This document shows, in pieces, positions 1 through 8,530 of a stretch of DNA of 64,000 nt. The stretch comes from VXNE01 sp963668365. GTDB lineage: Bacteria; Pseudomonadota; Gammaproteobacteria; Pseudomonadales; Azotimanducaceae. A program made the translations under genes and the position numbers. The DNA is taken from assembly GCA_963668365.1 (NCBI GenBank), contig OY764266.1:1240001-1304000 (forward strand), given 5' to 3'. The notes beneath the pieces are model-generated. The model made no database searches and was not told the origin of the DNA. It saw only the letters and a list, made by a program, of their open reading frames with translations. The stretch's first letter is position 1. Each line of letters opens with the position of its first letter.

Positions 1-2
1 TA

Positions 3-722
3 TTTCTCCACGGCCAGGCGTTGACCCCCGATGATCAGTTGGCGGCGGCGCGGCGATTCGGCCCGATCAATGTCAATCGTTTCTTCGCGCCCGTTCCGGG
101 ACATCCGCAGGTCGCCATGGTGCTGAAGGAGCCTCGCCACGAGCGCAATATCGGCGGCGGCTGGCACACCGACCACTCCTACGACCAGGTGCCGGCGCTC
201 GGTTCGATGCTGTTCGCGCTTGAGGTGCCGAGCGCCGGTGGCGATACCATGTTCGCGAGCATGTACAAGGCCTACGAGGCGCTTTCCACGGGTCTCAGGC
301 GAACCCTGGCGGGATTGAGCGCCGAGCACTCGAGCCGCCACGTCTTCGGCAGGAGCGCTTACCCCAAACGGGACGACGACCGCTACCACAACGCCGAGAA
401 AGCCACGCAGGACGCCGTGCATCCGGTGGTGATACGTCACCCGCGCACGGGCAGGCCGGCGCTCTACGTGAATCCCGCGTTCACCGTGCGCATCGCCGGC
501 TGGACGGATGAAGAGTCGCGCCCGCTACTCGAGTATCTCTATGGGGTCGCTGCGCGGGAAGAACACACCTGCCGGTTCCGCTGGGAGGCCGGCAGCGTCG
601 CGTTCTGGGACAACCGCGCCACCTGGCACTACGCGCTCGACGACTACCCCGGGGAACGACGCCTGATGCACAGGGTGACGGTGGACGGCGAAACCCTGGC
701 CCCGTATCTCACGGAACAATAA
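3..722 (+). CDS. TauD/TfdA-family 2-oxoglutarate dioxygenase, 5' end cut by window
   Basis: Fe(II)/2-oxoglutarate-dependent dioxygenase of the TauD/TfdA family, a cytoplasmic oxidative enzyme. The frame is open from base 3 and reads FLHGQALTPDDQ, the usual segment before the core in this family, so the true start lies upstream of the window and the TTG at 21 is not the start. The iron ligands are visible as WHTDHSY (His and Asp) and the distal His in NRATWHYA. The Arg of RRLMHR, about 15 residues further on, is the expected 2-oxoglutarate ligand. The protein ends normally at TAA 720-722. Substrate is not predictable; taurine or other sulfonates, aryloxyalkanoates and small acids are all possible for this family. 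Confidence 0.9.
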   Translation, partial: FLHGQALTPDDQLAAARRFGPINVNRFFAPVPGHPQVAMVLKEPRHERNIGGGWHTDHSYDQVPALGSMLFALEVPSAGGDTMFASMYKAYEALSTGLRRTLAGLSAEHSSRHVFGRSAYPKRDDDRYHNAEKATQDAVHPVVIRHPRTGRPALYVNPAFTVRIAGWTDEESRPLLEYLYGVAAREEHTCRFRWEAGSVAFWDNRATWHYALDDYPGERRLMHRVTVDGETLAPYLTEQ

Positions 723-916
723 GACCGGCGCGAACTCAACACCCTGGCGGCTGGGGCTGCATTGGTGCTTGCATCGCCTGAAGTTGCCGGATCGGCAGAC
801 AGTCCGGCACAGCGCGCTGGCATCAACTCCAGGAGCCTTCAGCCGGGGGTGCTTCCCCAGCCGCTGACGCGTGAGGAAGTGCCGGCATTTTCCCCCTTCG
901 CTGGAGGCGTACTTCC

Positions 917-1684
917 ATGCAAGAGTTGCGAGTGATCATCAACGATTACGAGGCCCGGGTCTTCACCGGTTCAAGCGGAGATACGCTCCCTTATCGCTTG
1001 TTCATTCCTCGTGACTACAGCGCGGGCAAGAAATATCCCCTGGTGCTGTTCCACCATGGTGCCGGTGGGCGGGGTAACGACAACCTGGCCAATCTCGAAG
1101 GCCCTTGCCCCCTGGAATGGGCCGACGCTGAACATCAAGCCAGACATCCCTGCTTTGTCGTTGCGCCGCAGATTCCGAGACATGCCGAACGGGACGTTCA
1201 GAGTGCGCACGGTGGGCGTGTGCTGAGAACGCGTGTCATGCGGGTGCTTATCCGGACCATCCACGAGATTCTTGACGGACTCGAGGAGGAGTTCTCCATC
1301 GATACCCGCCGCGAGTATGTTACGGGCTTGTCCATGGGCGGCGAATGCGCCTGGATGTCGCTTGTTGAACGACCTGACCGCTTCGCCGCAGCGGTGCCCA
1401 TCTGTGCCGGCGACAGGTTCATTGGCCTGTCCCCCGCTGAACTTGGCCAACGATTCGCCCGGTTCCCCTTGTGGATTTTTCACGGCGACGACGATCAGGT
1501 CATCTCGGTGGAGGTTTCACGAGAGCTGGTGAAGGCTCTGCAGGATGCGGGCGGAGAGCCCAGGTACACGGAATACCCGGGGGTGAATCACGCGAGTTGG
1601 CTGCTTGCGTACCGTGATCCAGACCTGATCGAATGGTTGTTCGCCCAGTCATCGCCGCCAACCTCGGGACCCGAACACCCATGA
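917..1684 (+). CDS. alpha/beta hydrolase (esterase / prolyl-oligopeptidase-like)
   Basis: 255-residue alpha/beta-hydrolase. The nucleophile elbow is GLSMGG (Ser about 139), with the oxyanion segment HHGAGGRG near 46-53, the acid in HGDDDQVI near 189 and the catalytic His in GVNHASW near 225. The layout resembles the phospholipase/carboxylesterase and dienelactone-hydrolase-like esterases. No signal peptide is evident, so it is probably cytoplasmic. GGAGG at 901-905 precedes the ATG by about 11 bases. The stop codon overlaps the next gene's ATG (ATGA at 1681-1684), so the two are probably co-translated. The substrate is unknown. Confidence 0.85.
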   Translation: MQELRVIINDYEARVFTGSSGDTLPYRLFIPRDYSAGKKYPLVLFHHGAGGRGNDNLANLEGPCPLEWADAEHQARHPCFVVAPQIPRHAERDVQSAHGGRVLRTRVMRVLIRTIHEILDGLEEEFSIDTRREYVTGLSMGGECAWMSLVERPDRFAAAVPICAGDRFIGLSPAELGQRFARFPLWIFHGDDDQVISVEVSRELVKALQDAGGEPRYTEYPGVNHASWLLAYRDPDLIEWLFAQSSPPTSGPEHP

Positions 1685-2112
1685 GTCAAGAGTCTGAGAA
1701 AGCCGCCATAGCGTCCGTGCACGCGTTTATCGAAGCGTTCAATGCGCAGGACCACGAGCGTCATGCCCAGATGCTGAACTATCCGCACATCCGCCTGGCC
1801 AATGGCAGGTTCACCAGGATCGAAAGCGCTGAGATATTTGCTGAGCTTTCAAAGCGCGGCGAGTCGAGGCTTGCCGAGGAGGGATGGCATCACACCACCG
1901 TGGCCAGCCTCGAAGTGGTGCACAGCGGCAATGACAAGGTCCATATCGCGCTACGAAACGATCGTTGCCATGCCGACGGTTCGGTGTATCACAGCTTCGA
2001 TACGTTCTGGATTGCGACCCTGGTCGAGGGGCACTGGGGCATTCAGTTCCGCTCCAGCTTTCTGCACGCGAGCCAGGTCGGTGCCGGAGTAGCCAACCGA
2101 CTGCTACCATGA
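1681..2112 (+). CDS. SnoaL/NTF2-like (DUF4440-type) small protein
   Basis: 143-residue protein starting at the ATG that overlaps the hydrolase stop by four bases. The N-terminus (AAIASVHAFIEAFNAQD) is the first helix typical of the SnoaL/NTF2-like fold, followed by a short beta-rich domain ending in IQFRSSF. Members serve as small isomerases or hydrolases or as accessory domains, so only the fold is claimed. Translational coupling suggests it acts with the upstream esterase. Confidence 0.7.
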   Translation: MSQESEKAAIASVHAFIEAFNAQDHERHAQMLNYPHIRLANGRFTRIESAEIFAELSKRGESRLAEEGWHHTTVASLEVVHSGNDKVHIALRNDRCHADGSVYHSFDTFWIATLVEGHWGIQFRSSFLHASQVGAGVANRLLP

Positions 2113-2244
2113 TGATTAGACCACCCTTTCCCGCGACTGTTTGACGCCGGCACGCACTACTTCCTGTGCCGTTGTCCGGTTAACGATCGCGGTGCTGGTC
2201 GACAGATTTGACATTCCGATCCTGGCTAACAAAGGAACCGACAG

Positions 2245-3621
2245 ATGATTTTCAGTGGATGGACGAACCCCCTGGCGTTGCTGCAACTGGAGCTGGTACA
2301 GCGAGACTACGAGGGCCACCCCGTACCGGAAGACCTGAAGCAACAGGTTGCTGCGCTGGACGACGAAAGAGACGCGATGAACTTCGAGGCGGTGGACACG
2401 CTCTACAAGGCGCTCGACAGGCTGCCAAGGGATCCGAAGTTCAGCTATGTCCAGCCCAACGACCTGGAAGGCATTCGCAGGGAACGTCCGGATGGTCCGA
2501 GACAGCTCGGCGGCCTTGCTGAAATCGACCTGCTGGACAAGTTTCACGGCGCCTGGACCGGGCGTGCCGTCGGCTGCGCCCTGGGCAAGCCGGTCGAAGG
2601 CATCGGAATCATGGGACGACAGGGCATGCGTGGGCGGAAGGCCATCAGGACGTACCTGGAAAACCGGCAGCACTGGCCGCTCGACTATTACTTCAGTGGC
2701 GTGGACGCCGGAGACGACCTGCAGATTGGCTGCCCCCTGTCCCAGCGCGAGAACATCGCTTTCATGGAACCGGACGACGATATCCACTACACCCTGGTCG
2801 CCCTGCGGGTCCTTGAAGACTACGGTCCCGGCTTCAAGTGGCGCGATGTGGCCAGCGTCTGGAACCAGAGCCTGCCCTACTCGGCGATCTGCACGGCCGA
2901 AGCACAGGCGATCATGAACTACAACAATGCGGTTCCGAAGAAAGCGCGGTCGGACTGGGTGACACCCGAATACACCAGCATCAACCGGAATCCCTACCGG
3001 GAATGGATCGGCGCCCAGATCCGCGCGGACGGCTGGGGCTACGCGTGCGCCGGCAATCCCGAACTAGCGGCGGAATTCGCGTATCGGGATGCCTGCTGGA
3101 CACACCGGGCCAACGGCATCTACGGCGAAATGATGTTTGCCGCCATCATGGCGGCGGCGTTTGTCGTCAGCGATCCCATCGAGTTGATCAACATCGGCCT
3201 GTCGGAGATTCCACGCAACAGCAGACTGGCCGAGGCCTGCCGGGCCGCATTGGCGGAGGCGCCGGACTGCGAGGACTATCACGCCTACATGGACTGGGTC
3301 GAAGAGCATTACGGCGACTTGAGCGGCGTGCACACGGTCAACAACGCCCTGGTCGTGATCGGCTCCATGATCTTTGGTCAGATGGACTTCCACCAGTCTG
3401 TCTGCCGCTCGGTGGAAGGCGGCTGGGACACGGACTGCAATGGTGCGACCTGCGGTTCCATCGTGGGCATAGCCAATGGCTCGACGGCACTGGATTCCAC
3501 CCTGATCGCTCCGCTGAACGACACCATCAGGCCCAACGTGATCGGGTTTCAGGAAATCAGCATGACCGAACTGGCGGAACGGACGTTGAAGGTGCAGCGG
3601 ACGGTTGCCGCCAACGCGTAA
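2245..3621 (+). CDS. ADP-ribosylglycohydrolase family protein
   Basis: 458-residue protein of the ADP-ribosylglycohydrolase (DraG/ARH) superfamily. The first about 95 residues are an extension; the catalytic fold begins at FHGAWTGRAVGCALGKPVEG. The metal-binding acidic clusters of the family are seen as EPDDDIHYTL near residue 172 and GGWDTDCNGATCGSIVG near 392-408. Family members hydrolyse ADP-ribose linkages or related N-glycosides using a binuclear Mg/Mn centre; paralogues in catabolic clusters act on nucleoside-like substrates. A GAACCGACAG stretch just upstream is only a weak ribosome site. The gene converges with the rhombosortase gene. Confidence 0.85.
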   Translation: MIFSGWTNPLALLQLELVQRDYEGHPVPEDLKQQVAALDDERDAMNFEAVDTLYKALDRLPRDPKFSYVQPNDLEGIRRERPDGPRQLGGLAEIDLLDKFHGAWTGRAVGCALGKPVEGIGIMGRQGMRGRKAIRTYLENRQHWPLDYYFSGVDAGDDLQIGCPLSQRENIAFMEPDDDIHYTLVALRVLEDYGPGFKWRDVASVWNQSLPYSAICTAEAQAIMNYNNAVPKKARSDWVTPEYTSINRNPYREWIGAQIRADGWGYACAGNPELAAEFAYRDACWTHRANGIYGEMMFAAIMAAAFVVSDPIELINIGLSEIPRNSRLAEACRAALAEAPDCEDYHAYMDWVEEHYGDLSGVHTVNNALVVIGSMIFGQMDFHQSVCRSVEGGWDTDCNGATCGSIVGIANGSTALDSTLIAPLNDTIRPNVIGFQEISMTELAERTLKVQRTVAANA

Positions 3622-3645
3622 TCCGTCCCGAGTTCATTCCGACTT

Positions 3646-4236
3646 CTACCGCGCGAACTCCCCGGTCTGCGCCTTGCGCTGAATCCAAAACCCGATGGCG
3701 GTGCCGGCGGTGATGCCATTTATGTGGGTGTGAATCGCGACATCCGCCATCCAGGGACGGTGCCAGCCGGCCAGCGTCGTCACGACACCTGCAAGGAGAA
3801 CCACGCCGACCGCAGCGGCAAACCACGGCGCACGTTTGGCGAGCGCGAACACGCCAAGTGCGGCGAGGCCATGCAATACGCCCGAAAACCCGGCATGGCT
3901 TGACCCGATAGCAGGAAGAAGGCTCGCAGCGCTGATGGCAGCTGCGATGGCCAACGCACCCCAAAGCACCGTCAGGGGCCGGAAGTGTTCGAGCAGGACG
4001 GCTGTCACCAGGCCAGCGCCCACGGCGTTCATCAGCGCGTGCCTGGTGTCGAGGTGGGTCAGGTGCGAGGTCGCGAGCCGCCAGATTTCTCCCTCGAGAA
4101 CTGCACTCTGATCGAATGCCAGGGCGTCGAGCCAAAGCGAGGCGACCAGGAACACCACCGCCGCCGCGGCTGTCCCCGCCAGGAAGCGGGTTGATCGAAC
4201 GCGCAACGCCGGTCGCCGGCTGGCGCCGGTCTCCAC
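3646..4236 (-). CDS. rrtA: rhombosortase (rhomboid-family intramembrane serine protease)
   Basis: 196-residue, strongly hydrophobic rhomboid-like protease. Features in order: the GEIWRLATSHLTHLDTRH segment near 49-66, the catalytic Ser118 in GFSGVLHG, and the catalytic His171 in HTHINGITAG. Size and motifs fit the rhombosortase subgroup, which cleaves C-terminal GlyGly-CTERM-type tails of surface and periplasmic proteins in Gammaproteobacteria. It starts at GTG 4236, six bases after the stop of the rhombotarget lipoprotein, in the same orientation, so protease and probable substrate are in one operon. It converges with the ADP-ribosylglycohydrolase gene. Confidence 0.85.
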   Translation of the reverse strand: METGASRRPALRVRSTRFLAGTAAAAVVFLVASLWLDALAFDQSAVLEGEIWRLATSHLTHLDTRHALMNAVGAGLVTAVLLEHFRPLTVLWGALAIAAAISAASLLPAIGSSHAGFSGVLHGLAALGVFALAKRAPWFAAAVGVVLLAGVVTTLAGWHRPWMADVAIHTHINGITAGTAIGFWIQRKAQTGEFAR

Positions 4237-4242
4237 GATGAG

Positions 4243-5103
4243 TTAGACCGCGCGGTTCCTTCGCCGGATCCCTCGGGGCGCAAACAACGCCACGAGTGCC
4301 AGCGTGCAAAGCAGGAATAGCGGCGCGGACGAACCGCTGTAGTCCCTGGAATAGGCGATCTGGACCGACTTGTCCGCCTTGACCCGTTCCCCGAACTTGT
4401 CGATTTCCGTTTCGAGGTTCTCGGACATCTTCGCGACCGCGCTCTCGAAGCTCACGTCGCTGATCCGCTTTTGGCCACTTTCCGAGCCGATTGCGGTGGA
4501 CTGCTGGCTGGCGTGGTCGTAACCGGGTGCGCGTAACAGGAGTTTCCGCGTTCGGATGTCGAATACCGCCGTATCGAGCATGGTGCTTACGCTGTTCTTG
4601 GACGCGGGAATCACGTAGCTGCCGATGATCGTCCAGTAGAGGACCGAGAGCGGTGTGTCCTCCGTGTTCACGACTTGATCCCAGGAAACCAGGGCGAATA
4701 CATCGAGGTCATGCAGCCGGCTGGTCTGTTCAAGTGCCTGGAAGCCGCCCCCGCTGCCCAGGTAGTTCGACGGAATGACCTGGATGTCTTCGACGTAGTC
4801 GACCCCTTCGAAGGCGGCCTTCACCTTCTCCAGCAGCTCTACTTTTCTGGCTTCCGTGGGTTGGAGACCTCCCCCCCAGGAGCGCCTGGAGGCCGGGACG
4901 AAGGCGATGCCGACCCGCAGCGGCAGTTCAAGGCGGGGAGTGGTCTCGGGATCGATGACCGGGCGTTGATCTCCCGGGTAGAGGTAGTCCACCAGGCTGG
5001 AACTGGTACTGCGTTCGGTGGTGCCGTAGAACGCCGCAGAACAACCGCACAGCGCGACGATTGCCGCGAGCACGACCAAGCGATATGTGCTGCTGAGGAT
5101 CAT
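4243..5103 (-). CDS. rhombotarget lipoprotein
   Basis: 286-residue predicted lipoprotein with a signal sequence and lipobox ALCGC (Cys21). A soluble domain follows, then a C-terminal tail at about 254-286: short polar YSGSSAP, a hydrophobic segment LFLLCTLALVALF, then the basic end RGIRRRNR. This is the tripartite layout of a GlyGly-CTERM/rhombosortase sorting tail, although GSS replaces the usual Gly-Gly. The matched pair with rhombosortase is the defining context of the rhombotarget lipoprotein family. It is probably an envelope lipoprotein processed at its C-terminus by the downstream protease; its role is unknown. Confidence 0.8.
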   Translation of the reverse strand: MILSSTYRLVVLAAIVALCGCSAAFYGTTERSTSSSLVDYLYPGDQRPVIDPETTPRLELPLRVGIAFVPASRRSWGGGLQPTEARKVELLEKVKAAFEGVDYVEDIQVIPSNYLGSGGGFQALEQTSRLHDLDVFALVSWDQVVNTEDTPLSVLYWTIIGSYVIPASKNSVSTMLDTAVFDIRTRKLLLRAPGYDHASQQSTAIGSESGQKRISDVSFESAVAKMSENLETEIDKFGERVKADKSVQIAYSRDYSGSSAPLFLLCTLALVALFAPRGIRRRNRAV

Positions 5104-5455
5104 CCTTGACTCTCTTTTGCCCCCAGGGTGTTCCCCCTATCGTGCACCTGAACTGGGGCGTACACAACGACAATGGCGCACCCGGGTATCAGGGACCGGG
5201 TCCGCGCGGACTTGGTAGTGCCGTGGCCGGGTCATTTTGATCGGCGCCACGCGCCCATTTCTGGGGGAAAACCCCACTTAGAGGATTGCAAGCAATTCCC
5301 TTTGGGTGTAACAACCGCGCTACAGAGCCTACGCTGGCAGGGTCGGGCGGAATAGCTCGACCAACGTCTGCCTTTGCGATTGCCGCCGTTGCACGGCGGC
5401 AAGAGTCTTCGGTGGCGGCTGTTTGCGTGGGGATGGCATGTAAATGGAGAAAGAC
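5104..5455. promoter_or_regulatory. divergent intergenic region with a near-palindrome
   Basis: About 350 bases separate the divergent rhombotarget lipoprotein and TonB-receptor genes, so promoters for both should lie here. No open frame of note is present. A near-perfect inverted repeat GGATTGC-AA-GCAATTCC lies at about 5283-5299 and could be a regulator site. No convincing -35/-10 pair was assigned. Confidence 0.35.
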
Positions 5456-8380
5456 ATGGAGAGACTCGTGAAACTCACATCAACCGCGTCTTTGGGCATG
5501 GCACTCGTCCTTTTCGGACTGCCCGCCTACTCGGCCGACGGCGCCGACGCTGACGCCCAGGATGACGACACCGAATACATCGAAGAGATTCTCGTCACCG
5601 GCGAACGGGGCGAGACCAACGTGCTCGACCGCGCCATGACGGTCACCGGTTTCAATGACCTGATCATCGAGAGACTCGGTGTGCAGAATGCCGATGACCT
5701 GGAGGTGCTGGTCCCTGGTCTGCAGAAAGGTAACCGTACTCAGGGTGGCGGTAAGGGTGAGGACGGTCACTATGTCATGCGTGGTATAGGAAACGACCGG
5801 AGCGTCAACTTCTACTCGGACGTTTCCGTGGCTTATTATATCGACGGCGTTTATACGAACCTGAGCTACGCAACGGATAGTACGTTCGACATGGAGCGAG
5901 TCGAAGTGAGCCGGGGGCCACAGGGCACTACCGGGGGCAAGGCGTCCATCGCCGGCGCCATCAATCTCTGGTCGCGCAAGCCGACGGATACCTTCGACAT
6001 GCGCGTGAACGCGGAGGTCACCGATATCTCGACACAGCGCCTCCAGACCGCCTTCGGCGGACCCATTGGCGACTCCGATTTCAGCTATCGTCTGGGCCTC
6101 TCCACCTACACCGGTGACGGCAGGATCGAAAACGTCTATCCCGGTGGCGTTGACGGCGGCAAGCCGGATCAGGTCATCTGGACGCCGCGTCTGCGCTGGA
6201 CCAACGACCGCTGGGACATTACCGCCCGCTACACCTACCAGACAGACGACGGTACACCCTGGGTATCACTGCCATTGGGGGCGCGCGACACGGTCAATGA
6301 GTTCCTGCTGGACCGCAACGGCGAACCCGCTATATGGCGGGACCCCATCACCGGCGAGGATGTACTACAGGTGAATCCGTTCTTTGGCGCCAATGCCGCG
6401 CCATCGGTCACTAACTGTTCGAACATCAGCAACGACGGCACACGGGATGAATTCGGTATCATCTGCGACCCCGATGAGTTGCAGTGGAAGATCGCTTTCA
6501 ACGCACCGATCTACGAGGATGCTGAATCGGAAAACTTCTCCGTGGAATCAATATTCGCGCTAACTGACAGCCTCGATGTGACCTATAAGTTTGGCTATCA
6601 CGATGTCGTCAGGGAGACCCTGGACGACCCTGACCAGCTGCCCCGTGAGGGTGGCGGTGTCTGCCCTGCCAATCACCCTAAAGTATTGGGCGGTATGCTC
6701 CAGGCGGGCCAGACCAGCCAATATTGTGCCCTGGATGGTGGCGGCAACGGTACCTTCAACGACACCCGCCTCAACCGCGCCCGCCTGTCGGAGCAGACCA
6801 GTCATGAAATCACGCTGACCTCAAACTATGACGGTAAGTTCAATTTCACGGTGGGTGTCAATTACCTGGACGGCGAGCGGCCGTCCAATAGCAGGACCTG
6901 GGACTTCGGTGCAGGTACCCGGGGTACTCGTGGTAACGACTGGCTGTACAACGACACCTCGGCTGCCTGTCAAGCGAATATCGAGGCCCTTTATGGCTCC
7001 GGGGGTAGCCTGAGCGGCGGACAGAATTTCCTGTTGCGTGATCTCTACACCCATGATGAAGCTCGGGCCCGAGCCGCTAAACTGCAAAACCTGTACGCCT
7101 GTCCGGGTGACCCGGCACTGACGAACTTCTCAGTGAGTGGCCTTACAAATTTCCATGCGAATCTCAATGGTCAAAGGGTTGCTTTCACGGCAACTAACTG
7201 GAACGAGTCCATGGGCATCTACTTCAATGGCGAATACGTCATGAACGATACCTGGACATTCTTCGGTGGTATTCGTCGTGATGAAGACAAAAAAGGGCAG
7301 CAGCAGCAGGGTAATGGCACCGCCTTTGGTCTTTCCGGTGTGGATTTCTCCCGCTGCAACCATACCTCGACCTGTGAGGATTATTTTGCGGTCGTGCAGT
7401 TTACCGTGCGTGGTAGCGACATCATTCCCAGCAAGGCCCTGGGGAAATGGAGCGACACGACCTGGAACATTGGCACGCAGTATCGTCCTAATGACGATGT
7501 CATGATCTACGGCCGTATCTCCACCGGCTATCGGCCGGGTGGTTCCAAGGGAGCGTACAGTCTGATGGAAGGCGCAGGCCTGGATGAATTCTGGTTTGAA
7601 GCCGAGCAAATGACCAACTACGAACTTGGCGTGAAGGGGCTTTATTTCGATAATGCGCTGCAGTTGTCCGCGACGGTTTTCTTCCAGGACTTCGAAAAGT
7701 ACTGGGTAGTCTCCGGCCGCTTCAAGACCGCTGCTGAAATTGAGATGGATCCTGAGGGTGGCGTAACAACCAGATCGACCCAGGCGATTGACGGCACCAC
7801 AATTAACGGTATCGAGCTTGAAGGCGCCTGGAGAATTAACGATCGCCTCTCGCTGCGCGGGTTCTACAACTACCTGGATACCAACATTGGTCCCTTTCTC
7901 TCGATCTACCCATTCAGCCTTCCCGGCGCCCAAGTCGGGTGGCAGTTCCATGAGTATATTGACGGCAATGGCGATCCACAGGTTCATCGTTACTGGGGAA
8001 CCGGTATCGAGGTCGAGTTCGAAGGCAAGCAGTTGCCGAACTCGCCGAAGCACAAGACGTCTCTGACGCTGGCTTACGATGTACCGATCCGTGCAGACTG
8101 GGGCACGCTCGAGCTGCTGACGATCGCAAACTATCGCAGCAAGCAGTACGTGGAACACGGTAACGTCGAGGCGTACGCGGTATCTGACTACACCCGTTGG
8201 GACCTCAGGGCGAACTGGCAGTCAGCCAATTCCGCCTGGCGGGTATCCGGCTATGTGCAGAATACGCTTGACCAGGCCGCGCTGCACCAGTGGTCACCGC
8301 GGGAAGGTGTCGGCAGTCCCTATGGCACCATGGTCGAACCCAGAGAAATTGGCATTCAGGTCAGGTGGCAACTCAACTAG
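5456..8380 (+). CDS. TonB-dependent outer-membrane receptor
   Basis: 974-residue TonB-dependent receptor. The start is placed at ATG 5456 rather than the in-frame ATG 5444 because GGAG at 5446-5449 sits six bases ahead of it. A signal peptide ends near LPAYSA; an acidic linker is followed by the TonB box EEILVTGER. The plug domain contains VMRGIGND, YIDGVY and VEVSRGPQGTTGG; the long beta-barrel ends in GIQVRWQLN. It would import a ligand across the outer membrane with TonB energy. No dedicated transporter is adjacent, so the ligand is unknown. A rho-independent terminator follows, so it is likely monocistronic. Confidence 0.95.
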   Translation: MERLVKLTSTASLGMALVLFGLPAYSADGADADAQDDDTEYIEEILVTGERGETNVLDRAMTVTGFNDLIIERLGVQNADDLEVLVPGLQKGNRTQGGGKGEDGHYVMRGIGNDRSVNFYSDVSVAYYIDGVYTNLSYATDSTFDMERVEVSRGPQGTTGGKASIAGAINLWSRKPTDTFDMRVNAEVTDISTQRLQTAFGGPIGDSDFSYRLGLSTYTGDGRIENVYPGGVDGGKPDQVIWTPRLRWTNDRWDITARYTYQTDDGTPWVSLPLGARDTVNEFLLDRNGEPAIWRDPITGEDVLQVNPFFGANAAPSVTNCSNISNDGTRDEFGIICDPDELQWKIAFNAPIYEDAESENFSVESIFALTDSLDVTYKFGYHDVVRETLDDPDQLPREGGGVCPANHPKVLGGMLQAGQTSQYCALDGGGNGTFNDTRLNRARLSEQTSHEITLTSNYDGKFNFTVGVNYLDGERPSNSRTWDFGAGTRGTRGNDWLYNDTSAACQANIEALYGSGGSLSGGQNFLLRDLYTHDEARARAAKLQNLYACPGDPALTNFSVSGLTNFHANLNGQRVAFTATNWNESMGIYFNGEYVMNDTWTFFGGIRRDEDKKGQQQQGNGTAFGLSGVDFSRCNHTSTCEDYFAVVQFTVRGSDIIPSKALGKWSDTTWNIGTQYRPNDDVMIYGRISTGYRPGGSKGAYSLMEGAGLDEFWFEAEQMTNYELGVKGLYFDNALQLSATVFFQDFEKYWVVSGRFKTAAEIEMDPEGGVTTRSTQAIDGTTINGIELEGAWRINDRLSLRGFYNYLDTNIGPFLSIYPFSLPGAQVGWQFHEYIDGNGDPQVHRYWGTGIEVEFEGKQLPNSPKHKTSLTLAYDVPIRADWGTLELLTIANYRSKQYVEHGNVEAYAVSDYTRWDLRANWQSANSAWRVSGYVQNTLDQAALHQWSPREGVGSPYGTMVEPREIGIQVRWQLN

Positions 8381-8428
8381 GACGATTGGCGAGAACGCCA
8401 CAGACCGACACGCCATAGTCAACCAATA

Positions 8429-8465
8429 GCGCACCGCGGGCCACGGCCCCCGGTGCGCTTTTTTT
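8429..8465 (+). terminator. rho-independent terminator after the TonB receptor
   Basis: Perfect eight-base arms GCGCACCG (8429-8436) and CGGTGCGC (8451-8458) with a GC-rich loop, followed by seven T residues at 8459-8465. It lies 49 bases after the receptor stop and points with the gene. Confidence 0.9.
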
Positions 8466-8530
8466 CCAGTGAGCGGGTCGGGACACGACACTAGCCCGGA
8501 TACGCACAGTTAACGAAAAGGAGCCGGACG

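Noticed and set aside
971..1483. Minus-strand 170-codon frame opposite the alpha/beta hydrolase
   Set aside because: Shadow of the hydrolase gene; no start signal or similarity.
5444..5455. TonB receptor start at ATG 5444
   Set aside because: The GGAG ribosome site overlaps this ATG and is correctly spaced for ATG 5456.
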